Shown here: positions 56,041 through 64,000 of the stretch, in pieces | How the letters are laid out: each line of letters opens with the position of its first letter | How positions within the stretch are numbered: the stretch's first letter is position 1 | NCBI RefSeq assembly: GCF_028595325.1 | Contig: NZ_JAQQXR010000006.1 | Span: 248,001 to 312,000, forward strand | Length of the DNA stretch: 64,000 nucleotides | Direction: 5' to 3' | Source: Janthinobacterium fluminis | Lineage (GTDB): Bacteria > Pseudomonadota > Gammaproteobacteria > Burkholderiales > Burkholderiaceae_D | Made by a program: the position numbers and the translations under genes | Notes under the pieces: generated by a model | Databases searched by the model: none | Seen by the model: the letters and a program-made list of their open reading frames with translations, nothing else | Told to the model about the DNA's origin: nothing

Positions 56041-56370
56041 ATGATGACGAACCAACAAGTACTGTCGACCTACGAAGCGATGCGGGCATTGACGCAACAG
56101 ATGGTGGCGGCCGCCGGCGACGGCGCCTGGGACCAGCTGGAAACGCTGGAGCAGCGCGTCAGCGTCCACGTCCAGGCCCTGCGCGAAAATGAGGAAAGCG
56201 TGCGCCTGGAAGGCCCGCACCGCCTGCAAAAAATCGCGCTGATCAAGCAAATGCTGGAAGACGACCGCAAGATCCGCGACCTGACGATGCCGTGGATGGC
56301 CCAGTTGTCCAAACTGATCAACAACACCGGCGCCGAGCGGCGCCTCGCCGGCGCCTACGGCACCGTCTAA
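56041..56370 (+). CDS. fliT: Flagellar protein FliT
   Basis: 109 aa all-helical protein in the fliD-fliS-fliT position. Phrases such as VLSTYEAMRALTQQMVAAA and IKQMLEDDRKIRDLTMPWMAQLSKLI fit FliT, the chaperone for FliD that can also act on the flagellar master regulator. The sequence is weakly conserved in the family, so context carries much of the call. Confidence 0.85.
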   Translation: MMTNQQVLSTYEAMRALTQQMVAAAGDGAWDQLETLEQRVSVHVQALRENEESVRLEGPHRLQKIALIKQMLEDDRKIRDLTMPWMAQLSKLINNTGAERRLAGAYGTV

Positions 56371-56393
56371 ATCTCAACACAGGGGAGCGCGCC

Positions 56394-57596
56394 ATGTTGC
56401 CGCGGCTGGACGCCAGCATCACGCCGCCGGCGCCGATACGCGCCGCCGTGCCGGTCGAAGCGGCCGGCGACGCCCGCCAGGAAGCCTTCCAGCGCTCGCT
56501 GCACACGCTGCTGGGCAAATCCATGCAGGGCGAAGTGCTGGCCCGCTTCGCCGACGGCAACTTCCTCGTCAAAGTGGCGGGCACGGCGGCGCGCATGCAA
56601 CTGCCGCCCGGCGCCCGCGTCGGCGGCGAAGTGCCGCTGACCCTGATCGCGATCGATCCCCGCCCCACCTTCCAGATCGGCAAGAGCAACAACCCCGGCG
56701 CGCCGCAGGCGCTCAGCTACGCCTATGCCGACGCCGCCTTTGACCCGCCCGCCGACGACGCCGCCGCCGCGGCGCGCCCCGGCGCCCAGTCCGCCCAGGG
56801 CGCGGCCGGCGCGCGCAGCAGCAGCCTGGCGGCGGCGCTGCTGGGCAAGGCCCCGCTGACGCCGGCCAGCCTGCTGCCCGACTTGGGCGCGGGCGCGCCG
56901 GCGCCGGCCCTGAGCAGCGCCGCGCGGGCCATCAACAGCGTGCTGATGCAGGCCGAAAGCGTGCCCGGCGCGCCGCTGGCCCTGGTCGGCAAGGCGGCCC
57001 TGCTGGCGCCGCCGGCGGCCGACCCCGCGCAACTGGCGCAAACCCTGCACGACGAAGTCGGCCACAGCGGCCTGTTCTACGAATCCCACGTCGCCGAATG
57101 GGCCGAGGGCAAGCGCAGCATGGGCGAACTGCTGCGCGAGCCGCAAATGGCCCAGACGGCGGCCGGCCAGGACCCGCTGGCGAAGGCGGCCGCCGGCACC
57201 GACCTGGCCGCCGCCCAGCTCATCAACCTGCAACTGCACACCCACGAACAACAGCGCGTGCTGTGGCAGGGCGAAGTATGGCCGGGCCAGCAAATGGAAT
57301 GGGAAATCCGCAAGGACGAGGGCGGCGGCCGGCACGGCGAGGCCGGCGACGACGACGAGGCCCAGGCGGCGTGGCGCAGCGGCGTGCGCTTCCACTTCCC
57401 GCAACTGGGCAGCGTGTCGGCGACGCTGGTGCTGACGGGCGGCCAGGTGCACATCCAGCTGCAGGCCGACAGCGAACAGAGCCGCGCCGCCCTGCGGGCC
57501 GGCACGCCCGCGCTGGGCCTGGCGCTGGACGCGGCCGGCGCGCCGCTGGCCTCGCTGACCATCGGCCAGCCCGACGGAGCCGGCGATGCCCAATGA
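56394..57596 (+). CDS. fliK: Flagellar hook-length control protein FliK family
   Basis: 400 aa, Ala/Pro-rich. The C-terminal 130 residues (LINLQLHTHEQQRVLWQGEVWPGQQMEWEI... LGSVSATLVLTGGQVHIQLQAD) match the FliK C-terminal domain, which switches export specificity through FlhB. It overlaps the next gene, an FlhB C-terminus homologue, by 11 bp. A second, canonical fliK may exist elsewhere (usual place is after fliJ), so this could be a paralogue. Shine-Dalgarno AGGGGAGCG. Confidence 0.82.
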   Translation: MLPRLDASITPPAPIRAAVPVEAAGDARQEAFQRSLHTLLGKSMQGEVLARFADGNFLVKVAGTAARMQLPPGARVGGEVPLTLIAIDPRPTFQIGKSNNPGAPQALSYAYADAAFDPPADDAAAAARPGAQSAQGAAGARSSSLAAALLGKAPLTPASLLPDLGAGAPAPALSSAARAINSVLMQAESVPGAPLALVGKAALLAPPAADPAQLAQTLHDEVGHSGLFYESHVAEWAEGKRSMGELLREPQMAQTAAGQDPLAKAAAGTDLAAAQLINLQLHTHEQQRVLWQGEVWPGQQMEWEIRKDEGGGRHGEAGDDDEAQAAWRSGVRFHFPQLGSVSATLVLTGGQVHIQLQADSEQSRAALRAGTPALGLALDAAGAPLASLTIGQPDGAGDAQ

Positions 57597-57921
57597 CAAC
57601 CAGCCGCGCGCCCTGCAAACGGCCGTCGCCCTGGCCTACCAGAGCGGCGCCGCGGCGCCCACCGTCGTCGCCAAGGGCAGCGGCCTGATCGCCGGGCAAA
57701 TCATCGAACGGGCCCGCGAACACGGCGTCTTCGTCCACGAATCGAAGGAACTGGTGGCCCTGCTGATGGACATCGACCTGGACCGGCAAATTCCGCCGGC
57801 CCTGTACCGGGCGATTGCGGAACTGCTGGCCTGGTTATATCATATTGAATCGGCACAAAAGAGCGGCGCCACCCTGCCGCCGCCGCCCGACACCGCATCC
57901 TCCCTACTCACCGAAACATAA
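57586..57921 (+). CDS. FlhB C-terminal-domain-like protein
   Basis: 111 aa. It corresponds to the cytoplasmic domain of FlhB/YscU without the membrane part: ALQTAVALAYQSGAAAPTVVAKGSGLIAGQIIERAREHGVFVHESKELVALL has the FlhB order, but the autocleavage NPTH motif is replaced by a GAAAPT region. Similar stand-alone proteins (FhlB/FlhX type) occur beside fliK and may substitute for or modulate FlhB in the specificity switch. It overlaps fliK by 11 bp. Confidence 0.85.
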   Translation: MPNDNQPRALQTAVALAYQSGAAAPTVVAKGSGLIAGQIIERAREHGVFVHESKELVALLMDIDLDRQIPPALYRAIAELLAWLYHIESAQKSGATLPPPPDTASSLLTET

Positions 57922-57932
57922 GACAGGCCTCA

Positions 57933-58694
57933 ATGCAAGCACATACCATGGATACCGGCCTCGAAAACTGGCATGACTTTGAAGTCGTATCCCGCAAAGA
58001 AATCATTGCATTGCTGCGCGGCATAAGCGAGAAAAAACAGCTGATCCGCATGCTCATCCATGGCGAATCGGACGTCTGCGTCACCTCCATCCTGCAAGTG
58101 GACGCGGACAACAACGCCATCATCATGGACCGCTCCATCGACGCCGAGCAAAACCGCCGCATCCTCGCGGCCGGCGGCGTCTCGTTCGAAACGACGCTTG
58201 ACAAGATCCGCATCCTGTTCGCCGCCGAGCGCATACTGGAATGCAACTACGAAAACGGCGCGGCGCTGACGATGGCGCTGCCGCCCACCCTGATCCGGCT
58301 GCAGCGGCGCGAGTACTACCGCATGAGCACGCCCGTGAGCAACCCTGTGCGCGCCAGCATCCCCCTGCCGGCCGAACTGGGCGGCGCCGTGACCGTCTTT
58401 CCGCTGGCCGACATCAGTTGCGGCGGCATCGCCATCATGGACAACAAACTCATGCTGGGCGACACCATCGGCAAAAACTACCCGGGCTGCCGCATCGAAT
58501 TGCCGGACGTCGGCACCGTGACGACGACCCTACAAATCCGCAACTCGCTCGACATGACCCTGCTCAACAACAAACTCAACCGGCGCCTCGGCTGCCAATT
58601 CATCGACATCCCGCGGCCCATGCTCGCCCACGTCCAGCGCTACATCACCCGCCTGGAACGCGAGCGCAACGCCCGCATCGCCGGCCTCAGCTAA
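57933..58694 (+). CDS. ycgR: c-di-GMP-binding flagellar brake protein YcgR
   Basis: 253 aa. N-terminal YcgR domain (residues 15-115). The C-terminal PilZ domain has the RxxxR motif in LQRREYYRM and the second motif DISCGGIAI. On binding c-di-GMP, YcgR slows the motor through FliG/MotA. It lies 11 bp after the FlhB-like gene and so ends the operon. A diguanylate cyclase gene is 8 kb upstream. An alternative start is ATG at 57948. Confidence 0.92.
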   Translation: MQAHTMDTGLENWHDFEVVSRKEIIALLRGISEKKQLIRMLIHGESDVCVTSILQVDADNNAIIMDRSIDAEQNRRILAAGGVSFETTLDKIRILFAAERILECNYENGAALTMALPPTLIRLQRREYYRMSTPVSNPVRASIPLPAELGGAVTVFPLADISCGGIAIMDNKLMLGDTIGKNYPGCRIELPDVGTVTTTLQIRNSLDMTLLNNKLNRRLGCQFIDIPRPMLAHVQRYITRLERERNARIAGLS

Positions 58695-58702
58695 AGCAAC
58701 AA

Positions 58703-58729
58703 TGGGGTCAGGTCTAGACATGGCGGTTT
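58703..58729. repeat. Half copy of the TCTAGA palindrome
   Basis: The 27-nt segment TGGGGTCAGGTCTAGACATG plus seven bases is identical to the left arm at 58745-58771. The right arm is missing. Confidence 0.85.
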
Positions 58730-58744
58730 CCCCAACAGCAAAAA

Positions 58745-58807
58745 TGGGGTCAGGTCTAGACATGGCGGTTTTCGGCTGAAAAACCGTCATGTCTAGACCT
58801 GACCCCA
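58745..58807. repeat. GGGGTCAGGTCTAGACATG palindrome
   Basis: Left arm GGGGTCAGGTCTAGACATG (from 58746) and its exact complement ending at 58806 enclose an imperfect inner stem CGGTTTT/AAAACCG. It lies between ycgR and the convergent fliE, where it could also stop transcription. Confidence 0.9.
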
Positions 58808-58831
58808 GGGGGTAAAGCAAGTTTTTTCTTG

Positions 58832-59191
58832 TTAGACTTGCATGTTCATGATTTCGTGGTAGCTGGCCACCAGTTTGTTGCGCACCTGTATGCTGGCCTG
58901 GAAGTTGATGCTGGCCTTTTGCATGGCGATCATGACGTCCGACAGGGCCACGCTGTCGTCGCCCATCGCAAATTTCTTGCCCATTTCTTCTGATTTGTGC
59001 ACGCTGCCGTTGACCGAGTCGATCGCCCCCTTGAGGGCGTCGGAAAAGTTCACTTTCGCCGCGGGCGCCTCCGCCTTGACGGCCTGCGCGCCAGGCAGGA
59101 CGGCGATGCGCTCCTGGGGCCGCGTCGCCGCCGCCTTCAGTTGCGCGATCATCGCCTCTATCCTGCTGCTGTCGATACCACCTGTTTTCAC
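58832..59191 (-). CDS. fliE: Flagellar hook-basal body protein FliE
   Basis: 119 aa. The C-terminal MIAMQKASINFQASIQVRNKLVASYHEIMNMQV is the conserved FliE tail, and FSDALKGAIDSVNGSVHKSEEMGKKF is also typical. FliE joins the MS ring and the proximal rod. Start is GTG at 59191 with a perfect AGGAGG six bases ahead. It is divergent from fliF, whereas fliE often precedes fliF in the same direction. Confidence 0.95.
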   Translation of the reverse strand: MKTGGIDSSRIEAMIAQLKAAATRPQERIAVLPGAQAVKAEAPAAKVNFSDALKGAIDSVNGSVHKSEEMGKKFAMGDDSVALSDVMIAMQKASINFQASIQVRNKLVASYHEIMNMQV

Positions 59192-59463
59192 CTTGCCTCC
59201 TATTGCTGTAATCTGTTGCTGCCAGAGAATAAATCCCCGGCCTGCGCGACGCCGCCGGGTACAATGTGCACACGGGCATGGTCAGGCTTTCACAATAGCA
59301 AACCGGCGCGCCGGCCGCTGCCTCGAGCAGGACCGGAAACGGCGCTCTGTTTCTTCGATGGAAACACCGGACGCGGCCCGATAATGGTGCATATCGCCCA
59401 ATCCCTCCGCGGGTTTGGCCCCTTTGTGAATAAATGTAAAGACAACGCGCCCGGAAACCGATC
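59192..59463. other. Divergent fliE-fliF intergenic region
   Basis: 272 bp without a gene. It must hold the fliE and fliF promoters, but I found no convincing sigma-54 (GG-N10-GC) or sigma-28 element. Confidence 0.5.
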
Positions 59464-61188
59464 ATGGCTGTAGCGGAAGAACTCGAACTGACCCCAGACG
59501 CGCCGCCGGCGCCCCCGCCGACACCGCTGGAGTCGATGCGCAATTTCGCCCAGAGTCCGATGGGCAAGAATTTCTTGCGCGGCTTGGGCGTGGCCGCCCT
59601 GATCGGCATCGGCGTGGCCCTGTATATGTGGAACCAGCCGCCCGAGTACCGCGTGCTGTTTTCCAATTTCAACGACCGCGACGGCGGCGCCATCACGGCC
59701 TCGCTCGACCAACTGAACATCAAGCACAAGTTCGCCGAGGGCGGCGGCGCCATCCTGGTGCCGGCCGAGCAAGTCCACGACGCCCGCCTGAAACTGGCGG
59801 CCCAGGGCTTGCCGAAGGGCGGCAACGTCGGCTTCGAGCTGATGGAGAACCAGAAGCTGGGCGTGTCGCAATTCCTCGAACAGGTCAATTTCCAGCGCGC
59901 CCTAGAAGGCGAGCTGGCCAAGTCGATCGAGTCCGTCGGCGCCGTCCACACGGCGCGCGTCCATCTGGCCCTGCCGAAACCGTCCGTGTTCGTCCGCGAG
60001 CAACAGAAACCGACGGCCTCGGTGCTGCTGAACCTGCACCCCGGCCGCGCCCTCGACCAGTTGCAGGTCAGCGCCATCGTCCACCTGGTGGCGTCGAGCG
60101 TGCCGGAATTGCTGCCGATTAACGTCACCCTGGTCGACCAGGCCGGCAACCTGCTGTCGAACAACGACAAGGACAAGGACAAGGCCAACGGCGGCGGCGC
60201 CAACAAGAACCTCGACCCGAACCAGCTCAAGTATGTGCAGCAGCTGCAGCTGAGCGTCATCAAGCAGGTCGAGTCCATCATCATCCCCATCGTCGGCGAG
60301 GGCAATGTGCGCGCCGAGGCCACGGCCGACGTGGATTTCTCCCAGGTCGAGCAAGCCGCCGAAACCTACAAGCCGAATTCGCCGCCCGAGCTGTCGTCGA
60401 TCCGCAGCCAGCAGACCAGCGAGACCAACGGCGCCGGCAACGCCAACCCGGCCGGCGTGCCGGGCGCGCTGTCGAACCAGCCGCCGGGCGTGGCGACGGC
60501 GCCGCTGACGGCGGCCGCGCCGACGGGCGCCCCGGCCGCCGCGCCGGCCGCGCCGACGCACAAGGATTCGACGACGAATTTTGAAGTCGACAAGACCGTG
60601 CGCTACGAGCAAAAATCGATGGGCGGCCTGCGCCGCCTGTCGGTGGCCGTCGTCGTCAACTACCGCCGCAGCGTCGACAAGGCCGGCAAGGTCACGGTGA
60701 AGCCGATTTCGCCGGCCGACATGGTGCAGATCAATAATCTGGTCAAGGAGGCGATGGGTTACAACAAGGACCGCGGCGACAGTTTCAGCGTCGCCAATTC
60801 CCCCTTCGACGGCATCGACCGCCCCGCCGAAGCGCCGCTGGAATGGTGGCGCGACGCCGCAAACTTGCCGCTGGCCAAGGAACTGGCGAAGTTCCTCATC
60901 ACGGCCCTGATTCTGCTGTATCTTTTCATCAAGATCGTGCGGCCGATGATGCGCCCCGTGTTCCGCAAGATCGACGATTTCGCCGCCCCGCCGCCCGTCG
61001 AGGAGCCCGTGCTCGAGGAAGAGGACAAGGTCGACGAGGAACTCATCACCCAGCAAGAGCTGGCGGCGATGGAGGAAGACACGGCGCGCAGCTACCGCGA
61101 AAACCTGGCGATGGCCAAGAAGCTGGCCGCCGAAGATCCGCGCGTGGTCGCCAATGTGATCAAGGCGTGGATAGGCAACAACGATTGA
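59464..61188 (+). CDS. fliF: Flagellar MS-ring protein FliF
   Basis: 574 aa, normal length. TM1 near residues 38-58 (GLGVAALIGIGVALYMW). The YscJ/FliF ring-building domains follow (YRVLFSNFNDRDGGAITASLDQLNIKHKF). A variable Ala/Pro-rich loop lies around 305-375, TM2 near 475-495 (FLITALILLYLFIKIV), and the C-terminal FliG-binding tail is at the end. It starts the operon fliF-fliG-fliH-fliI. Confidence 0.96.
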   Translation: MAVAEELELTPDAPPAPPPTPLESMRNFAQSPMGKNFLRGLGVAALIGIGVALYMWNQPPEYRVLFSNFNDRDGGAITASLDQLNIKHKFAEGGGAILVPAEQVHDARLKLAAQGLPKGGNVGFELMENQKLGVSQFLEQVNFQRALEGELAKSIESVGAVHTARVHLALPKPSVFVREQQKPTASVLLNLHPGRALDQLQVSAIVHLVASSVPELLPINVTLVDQAGNLLSNNDKDKDKANGGGANKNLDPNQLKYVQQLQLSVIKQVESIIIPIVGEGNVRAEATADVDFSQVEQAAETYKPNSPPELSSIRSQQTSETNGAGNANPAGVPGALSNQPPGVATAPLTAAAPTGAPAAAPAAPTHKDSTTNFEVDKTVRYEQKSMGGLRRLSVAVVVNYRRSVDKAGKVTVKPISPADMVQINNLVKEAMGYNKDRGDSFSVANSPFDGIDRPAEAPLEWWRDAANLPLAKELAKFLITALILLYLFIKIVRPMMRPVFRKIDDFAAPPPVEEPVLEEEDKVDEELITQQELAAMEEDTARSYRENLAMAKKLAAEDPRVVANVIKAWIGNND

Positions 61189-61206
61189 CGACAGAGACCG
61201 ACGACC

Positions 61207-62205
61207 ATGAGTGAAACGACAGGATTGCAGAAAGCCTCCATTTTGATGCTGGCGATGGGCGAGAGCGAGGCGGCCGAGGTGATGAAATTCCTCGGCCCCC
61301 GCGAAGTGCTGAAGCTGGGCGCCGCGATGGCGACCATGAAGGGCATCGCCCACGAGCAGGTGGTCGAGGTGCTGGAGGATTTCCGCGCCCAGACGGCCCT
61401 CAATTCCACCGTCGGCCTCGATTCGGACGAGTACATCCGCCAGGTGCTGACCAAGGCGCTGGGCGACGACAAGGCGTCGGTGCTGCTGTCGCGCATACTC
61501 GGCGGCAAGGACGCGTCCGGCATCGAAAGCCTGAAGTGGATGGATTCCCAGTCCGTCTCCGAGCTGATACGCAACGAACACCCGCAGATCATCGCCACCA
61601 TCCTGGTCCACCTGGAGCGCGACCAGGCTTGCGAAATCCTCGGCCACTTCACGGACCGCCTGCGCAACGACGTCGTGCTGCGCATCGCCACGCTCGACGG
61701 CGTGCAGCCGGCCGCGCTGCGCGAATTGAACGACGTGCTCACCAAACTGCTGTCGGGCAACGAGAACATCAAGAAATCGTCGCTGGGCGGCGTCCGCGCG
61801 GCCGCCGAGATCCTCAACTTCATGAGCGGCGAGCAAGAAGGCTCCGTGATGGACAATATCAAGAACTACGACAACGACATGGCGCAGAAGATCATGGACG
61901 AGATGTTCGTCTTCGACAACGTCATCGACATCGACGACCGTGGCATCCAGTTGCTGCTGCGCGAGGTGCAGTCGGAAATGCTGATCATCGCCCTCAAGGG
62001 CGCCTCGCAAGAATTGCGCGACAAGATCTTCCGCAATATGTCGCAGCGGGCCGGCGAGATGATGCGCGAGGACTTGGAGTCGAAGGGGCCGGTGCGCCTG
62101 TCCGAGGTCGAGGCCCAGCAGAAGCAGATTTTGCAGATCGTGCGCCGCCTGGCCGACGAAGGCCAGATCGTGCTAGGCGGAAAAGGCGAGGATTCGTTTG
62201 TCTAA
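61207..62205 (+). CDS. fliG: Flagellar motor switch protein FliG
   Basis: 332 aa. N-terminal domain binds FliF. The middle domain has the EHPQ motif (IRNEHPQIIATILVHLE), and the C-terminal torque domain includes FDNVIDIDDRGIQLLLREVQ with the charged residues that face the stator. It lies 18 bp after fliF; the last 8 bp overlap fliH. Confidence 0.97.
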   Translation: MSETTGLQKASILMLAMGESEAAEVMKFLGPREVLKLGAAMATMKGIAHEQVVEVLEDFRAQTALNSTVGLDSDEYIRQVLTKALGDDKASVLLSRILGGKDASGIESLKWMDSQSVSELIRNEHPQIIATILVHLERDQACEILGHFTDRLRNDVVLRIATLDGVQPAALRELNDVLTKLLSGNENIKKSSLGGVRAAAEILNFMSGEQEGSVMDNIKNYDNDMAQKIMDEMFVFDNVIDIDDRGIQLLLREVQSEMLIIALKGASQELRDKIFRNMSQRAGEMMREDLESKGPVRLSEVEAQQKQILQIVRRLADEGQIVLGGKGEDSFV

Positions 62206-62932
62206 TTTACCGAAAGAGCAGCAAACCGCCTACCAGCGCTGGGAGATGACCTCCTTCGGCGACGACCGCCCCAGCGTGGTCGCCGCGCGCAAGCCGCCCG
62301 AGCCGCCCCCGCCCGAGGAAGAAGAGGAAGAGGTCGAGCTGCCGCCGCCGCTGGAATACCCGACCCAGGAAGAGATCGACGCGATCCGCGAAGACGCCCG
62401 CGCCGCGGCCCACGCCGAAGGCTTGGCCGCCGGCCACGCCGAGGGTTACGCGGCCGGCCACGCCGAGGGCCACGCCGAGGCGACGGCCATCGGTAAGGCG
62501 GCCTCGGCCATCGAACTGGCCCACCTGCAAAGCATCGCCGTCGAATTCGGCACGGCCGTGGCCGAGGCCGACCAGTTGATCGCCAACGAGGTGCTGGAAC
62601 TGGCCCTGCAACTGGCCAAGGGCATGCTCAAGACGGCCCTGCGCGTCAAGCCGGAGCTGGTGCTGCCGGTGGTGCGCGAAGCCATCGAATACCTGCCGGT
62701 GCTGCAGCAGCCGGCCCTGCTGATGCTCCATCCCGAGGATGCCGGCGTCGTGCGCGAGGGCATAGGCGAGGAAATCGACAAGGGCGGCTGGCGCCTCGTC
62801 GAAGACCCGACAATCGAGCGCGGCGGTTGCAAGATCGACACCGCCAGCAACCAGATCGACGCCCAGACGTCGGCGCGCTGGGCGCGCCTGAGCCACGCGC
62901 TGGGCAAAGACGTCGACTGGCTCGCGGAATGA
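62198..62932 (+). CDS. fliH: Flagellar export stator protein FliH
   Basis: 244 aa. The N-terminal [13 protein letters not shown] motif and an acidic Pro/Glu stretch are followed by a run of Gly/Ala-His-Ala-Glu repeats around residues 70-95 ([19 protein letters not shown]), the GxxxG-type helix known in FliH, and then a C-terminal FliI-binding domain. It regulates the FliI ATPase. Its stop overlaps the fliI start as ATGA. Confidence 0.93.
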   Translation: MSNLPKEQQTAYQRWEMTSFGDDRPSVVAARKPPEPPPPEEEEEEVELPPPLEYPTQEEIDAIREDARAAAHAEGLAAGHAEGYAAGHAEGHAEATAIGKAASAIELAHLQSIAVEFGTAVAEADQLIANEVLELALQLAKGMLKTALRVKPELVLPVVREAIEYLPVLQQPALLMLHPEDAGVVREGIGEEIDKGGWRLVEDPTIERGGCKIDTASNQIDAQTSARWARLSHALGKDVDWLAE

Positions 62933-64000
62933 CAGCGAACCGCCACGCCGGCCGCTGGCAAGCCTACCTGGCCGACTGCAACGCCCTGGTCGGCTTCGTC
63001 GAACCGATGCAAGTGTCCGGCCGCGTGACCCGCGTCGCCGGCCTCGTCATGGAGGCCGTCGGCCTGCGCCTGGCCGTCGGCGCCGCCTGCACCGTGCCCC
63101 TGCAAAACGGCGGCCGCGTCGAGGCCGAAGTGGTCGGTTTCGACGGCGACCGCCTGTTCCTGATGCCGCAAAGCGACGTCGAGGGCATCGTTCCCGGCAC
63201 CCGCGTGTTCCCCGTCGAACCGAGCATCCCGCGCCCCGGCAAGGTCGAGCACCCGCGCCGCCGCCCCAGCGACCGGGCCCGCCACCTGCCCGTCGGCCCG
63301 CAACTGCTGGGCCGCGTGCTCGACGGCGCCGGCCGCCCGCTCGACCAGCTGGGGCCGCTGCACACGGTCGACAGCGCGCCCATCAATGTGCGCCCCGCCA
63401 ACCCGCTGGGGCGCGCGCCCATCGTCGACACCCTCGACGTCGGCGTGCGCTCGATCAACAGCATGTTGACGGTGGGCCGCGGCCAGCGCATGGGCCTGTT
63501 CGCCGGCTCCGGCGTCGGCAAGAGCGTGCTGCTGGGCATGATGGCGCGCTACACCGAGGCCGACGTCATCGTCGTCGGCCTGATCGGCGAAAGGGGCCGC
63601 GAGGTCAAGGAATTCATCGAGCAAATCCTCGGCGCCGAGGGCCTGGCCCGCTCCGTCGTCGTGGCGGCCCCGGCCGACACGCCGCCGCTGATGCGCCTGC
63701 AGGGCGCCGCCTACGCGACGGCGATCGCCGAGTACTTCCGCGACCAGGGCCAGAACGTGCTGCTGATCATGGATTCGCTGACCCGCTACGCCATGGCCCA
63801 GCGCGAAATCGCCCTGGCCATCGGCGAGCCGCCGGCCACCAAGGGCTATCCGCCGTCCGTGTTCGCCAAACTGCCGGTGCTGGTCGAACGGGCCGGCAAC
63901 GGCGAGGAAGGCGGCGGCTCGATCACCGCCTTCTACACCGTGCTGACCGAGGGCGACGACCAGCAAGACCCGATCGCCGACTCGGCCCGCGCCATTCTCG
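62929..64000 (+). CDS. fliI: Flagellar export ATPase FliI (3' partial)
   Basis: 357 codons are visible and the frame is open at the window edge. F1-beta-like ATPase: Walker [18 protein letters not shown] near residue 190, [13 protein letters not shown], Walker [19 protein letters not shown], and [20 protein letters not shown]. It energises flagellar type III export. The ATG at 62929 overlaps the fliH stop. About 100 residues should lie beyond the window. Confidence 0.96.
   Translation, partial: MTANRHAGRWQAYLADCNALVGFVEPMQVSGRVTRVAGLVMEAVGLRLAVGAACTVPLQNGGRVEAEVVGFDGDRLFLMPQSDVEGIVPGTRVFPVEPSIPRPGKVEHPRRRPSDRARHLPVGPQLLGRVLDGAGRPLDQLGPLHTVDSAPINVRPANPLGRAPIVDTLDVGVRSINSMLTVGRGQRMGLFAGSGVGKSVLLGMMARYTEADVIVVGLIGERGREVKEFIEQILGAEGLARSVVVAAPADTPPLMRLQGAAYATAIAEYFRDQGQNVLLIMDSLTRYAMAQREIALAIGEPPATKGYPPSVFAKLPVLVERAGNGEEGGGSITAFYTVLTEGDDQQDPIADSARAIL

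Noticed and set aside
59436-59464. TAAAGACA ... ACCGATCA before fliF
   Set aside because: Spacing is 12 instead of 11 and the -10 part overlaps the start codon, so it would give a transcript lacking the start.
59902-62010. About 700-codon minus-strand frame across fliF and fliG
   Set aside because: Antisense shadow; fliF and fliG are complete and conserved on the plus strand.

Overview
The window is high-GC chromosomal DNA from a motile, aerobic betaproteobacterium. It most resembles Oxalobacteraceae (the Massilia/Duganella/Janthinobacterium group). This rests on the order yicC-gmk-rpoZ-spoT, an Entner-Doudoroff set with a HexR-type regulator, a PEP-CTERM protein, a Tad pilus cluster and the style of the flagellar operons. 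Species is not determinable from the sequence alone. No rRNA, tRNA or CRISPR array was seen.

Layout. 1-7.4 kb: end of a Tad/Flp pilus operon (cpaE partial, cpaF, tadB, tadC, a TadD-like TPR lipoprotein with a LytR_C-like tail), then a large Ig-like lipoprotein and a strong terminator. 7.5-8.0 kb: small exported protein of unknown function. 8.0-18.4 kb: central carbon metabolism. edd-eda face away from pgi and an SMP-30 lactonase gene; zwf-hexR lie further on. Near-identical HexR-like boxes sit in front of edd, pgi and zwf. A cheV gene, an exported unknown and a tandem 138-bp repeat are interspersed. 18.6-22.4 kb: acyltransferase, an Rrf2 regulator divergent from a thioredoxin-reductase-like flavoprotein, and transaldolase. 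22.6-29.4 kb: tripartite RND efflux operon and a nitrilase. 29.5-33.0 kb: two tandem chemoreceptors whose signalling regions are almost identical at DNA level.

33-48 kb: housekeeping genes (hemW, rdgB, rph, PP2C phosphatase, Ser/Thr kinase; yicC, gmk, rpoZ, spoT; greB; a two-component pair). Six copies of a 54-62 bp near-perfect palindrome with outer arm GGGGACAGACCACGATTT punctuate this stretch. Two of them bracket a Y1/HUH transposase gene of the REP-associated (RAYT) type. 48-51 kb: a diguanylate cyclase, a PEP-CTERM protein and decayed transposase fragments. 51.4-64 kb: flagellar genes fliC, flaG, fliD, fliS, fliT, fliK, an FlhB-C-terminus-like gene and ycgR; then fliE (opposite strand), fliF, fliG, fliH and the start of fliI. 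Sigma-28-type promoters precede fliC and fliD, with weaker candidates before the first chemoreceptor and the diguanylate cyclase.

Most interesting: the RAYT gene with its flanking and dispersed palindromes. The outer stem is conserved while the inner stem varies and stays self-complementary. Two further palindrome families in the window also begin GGGG(A/T)CAG.
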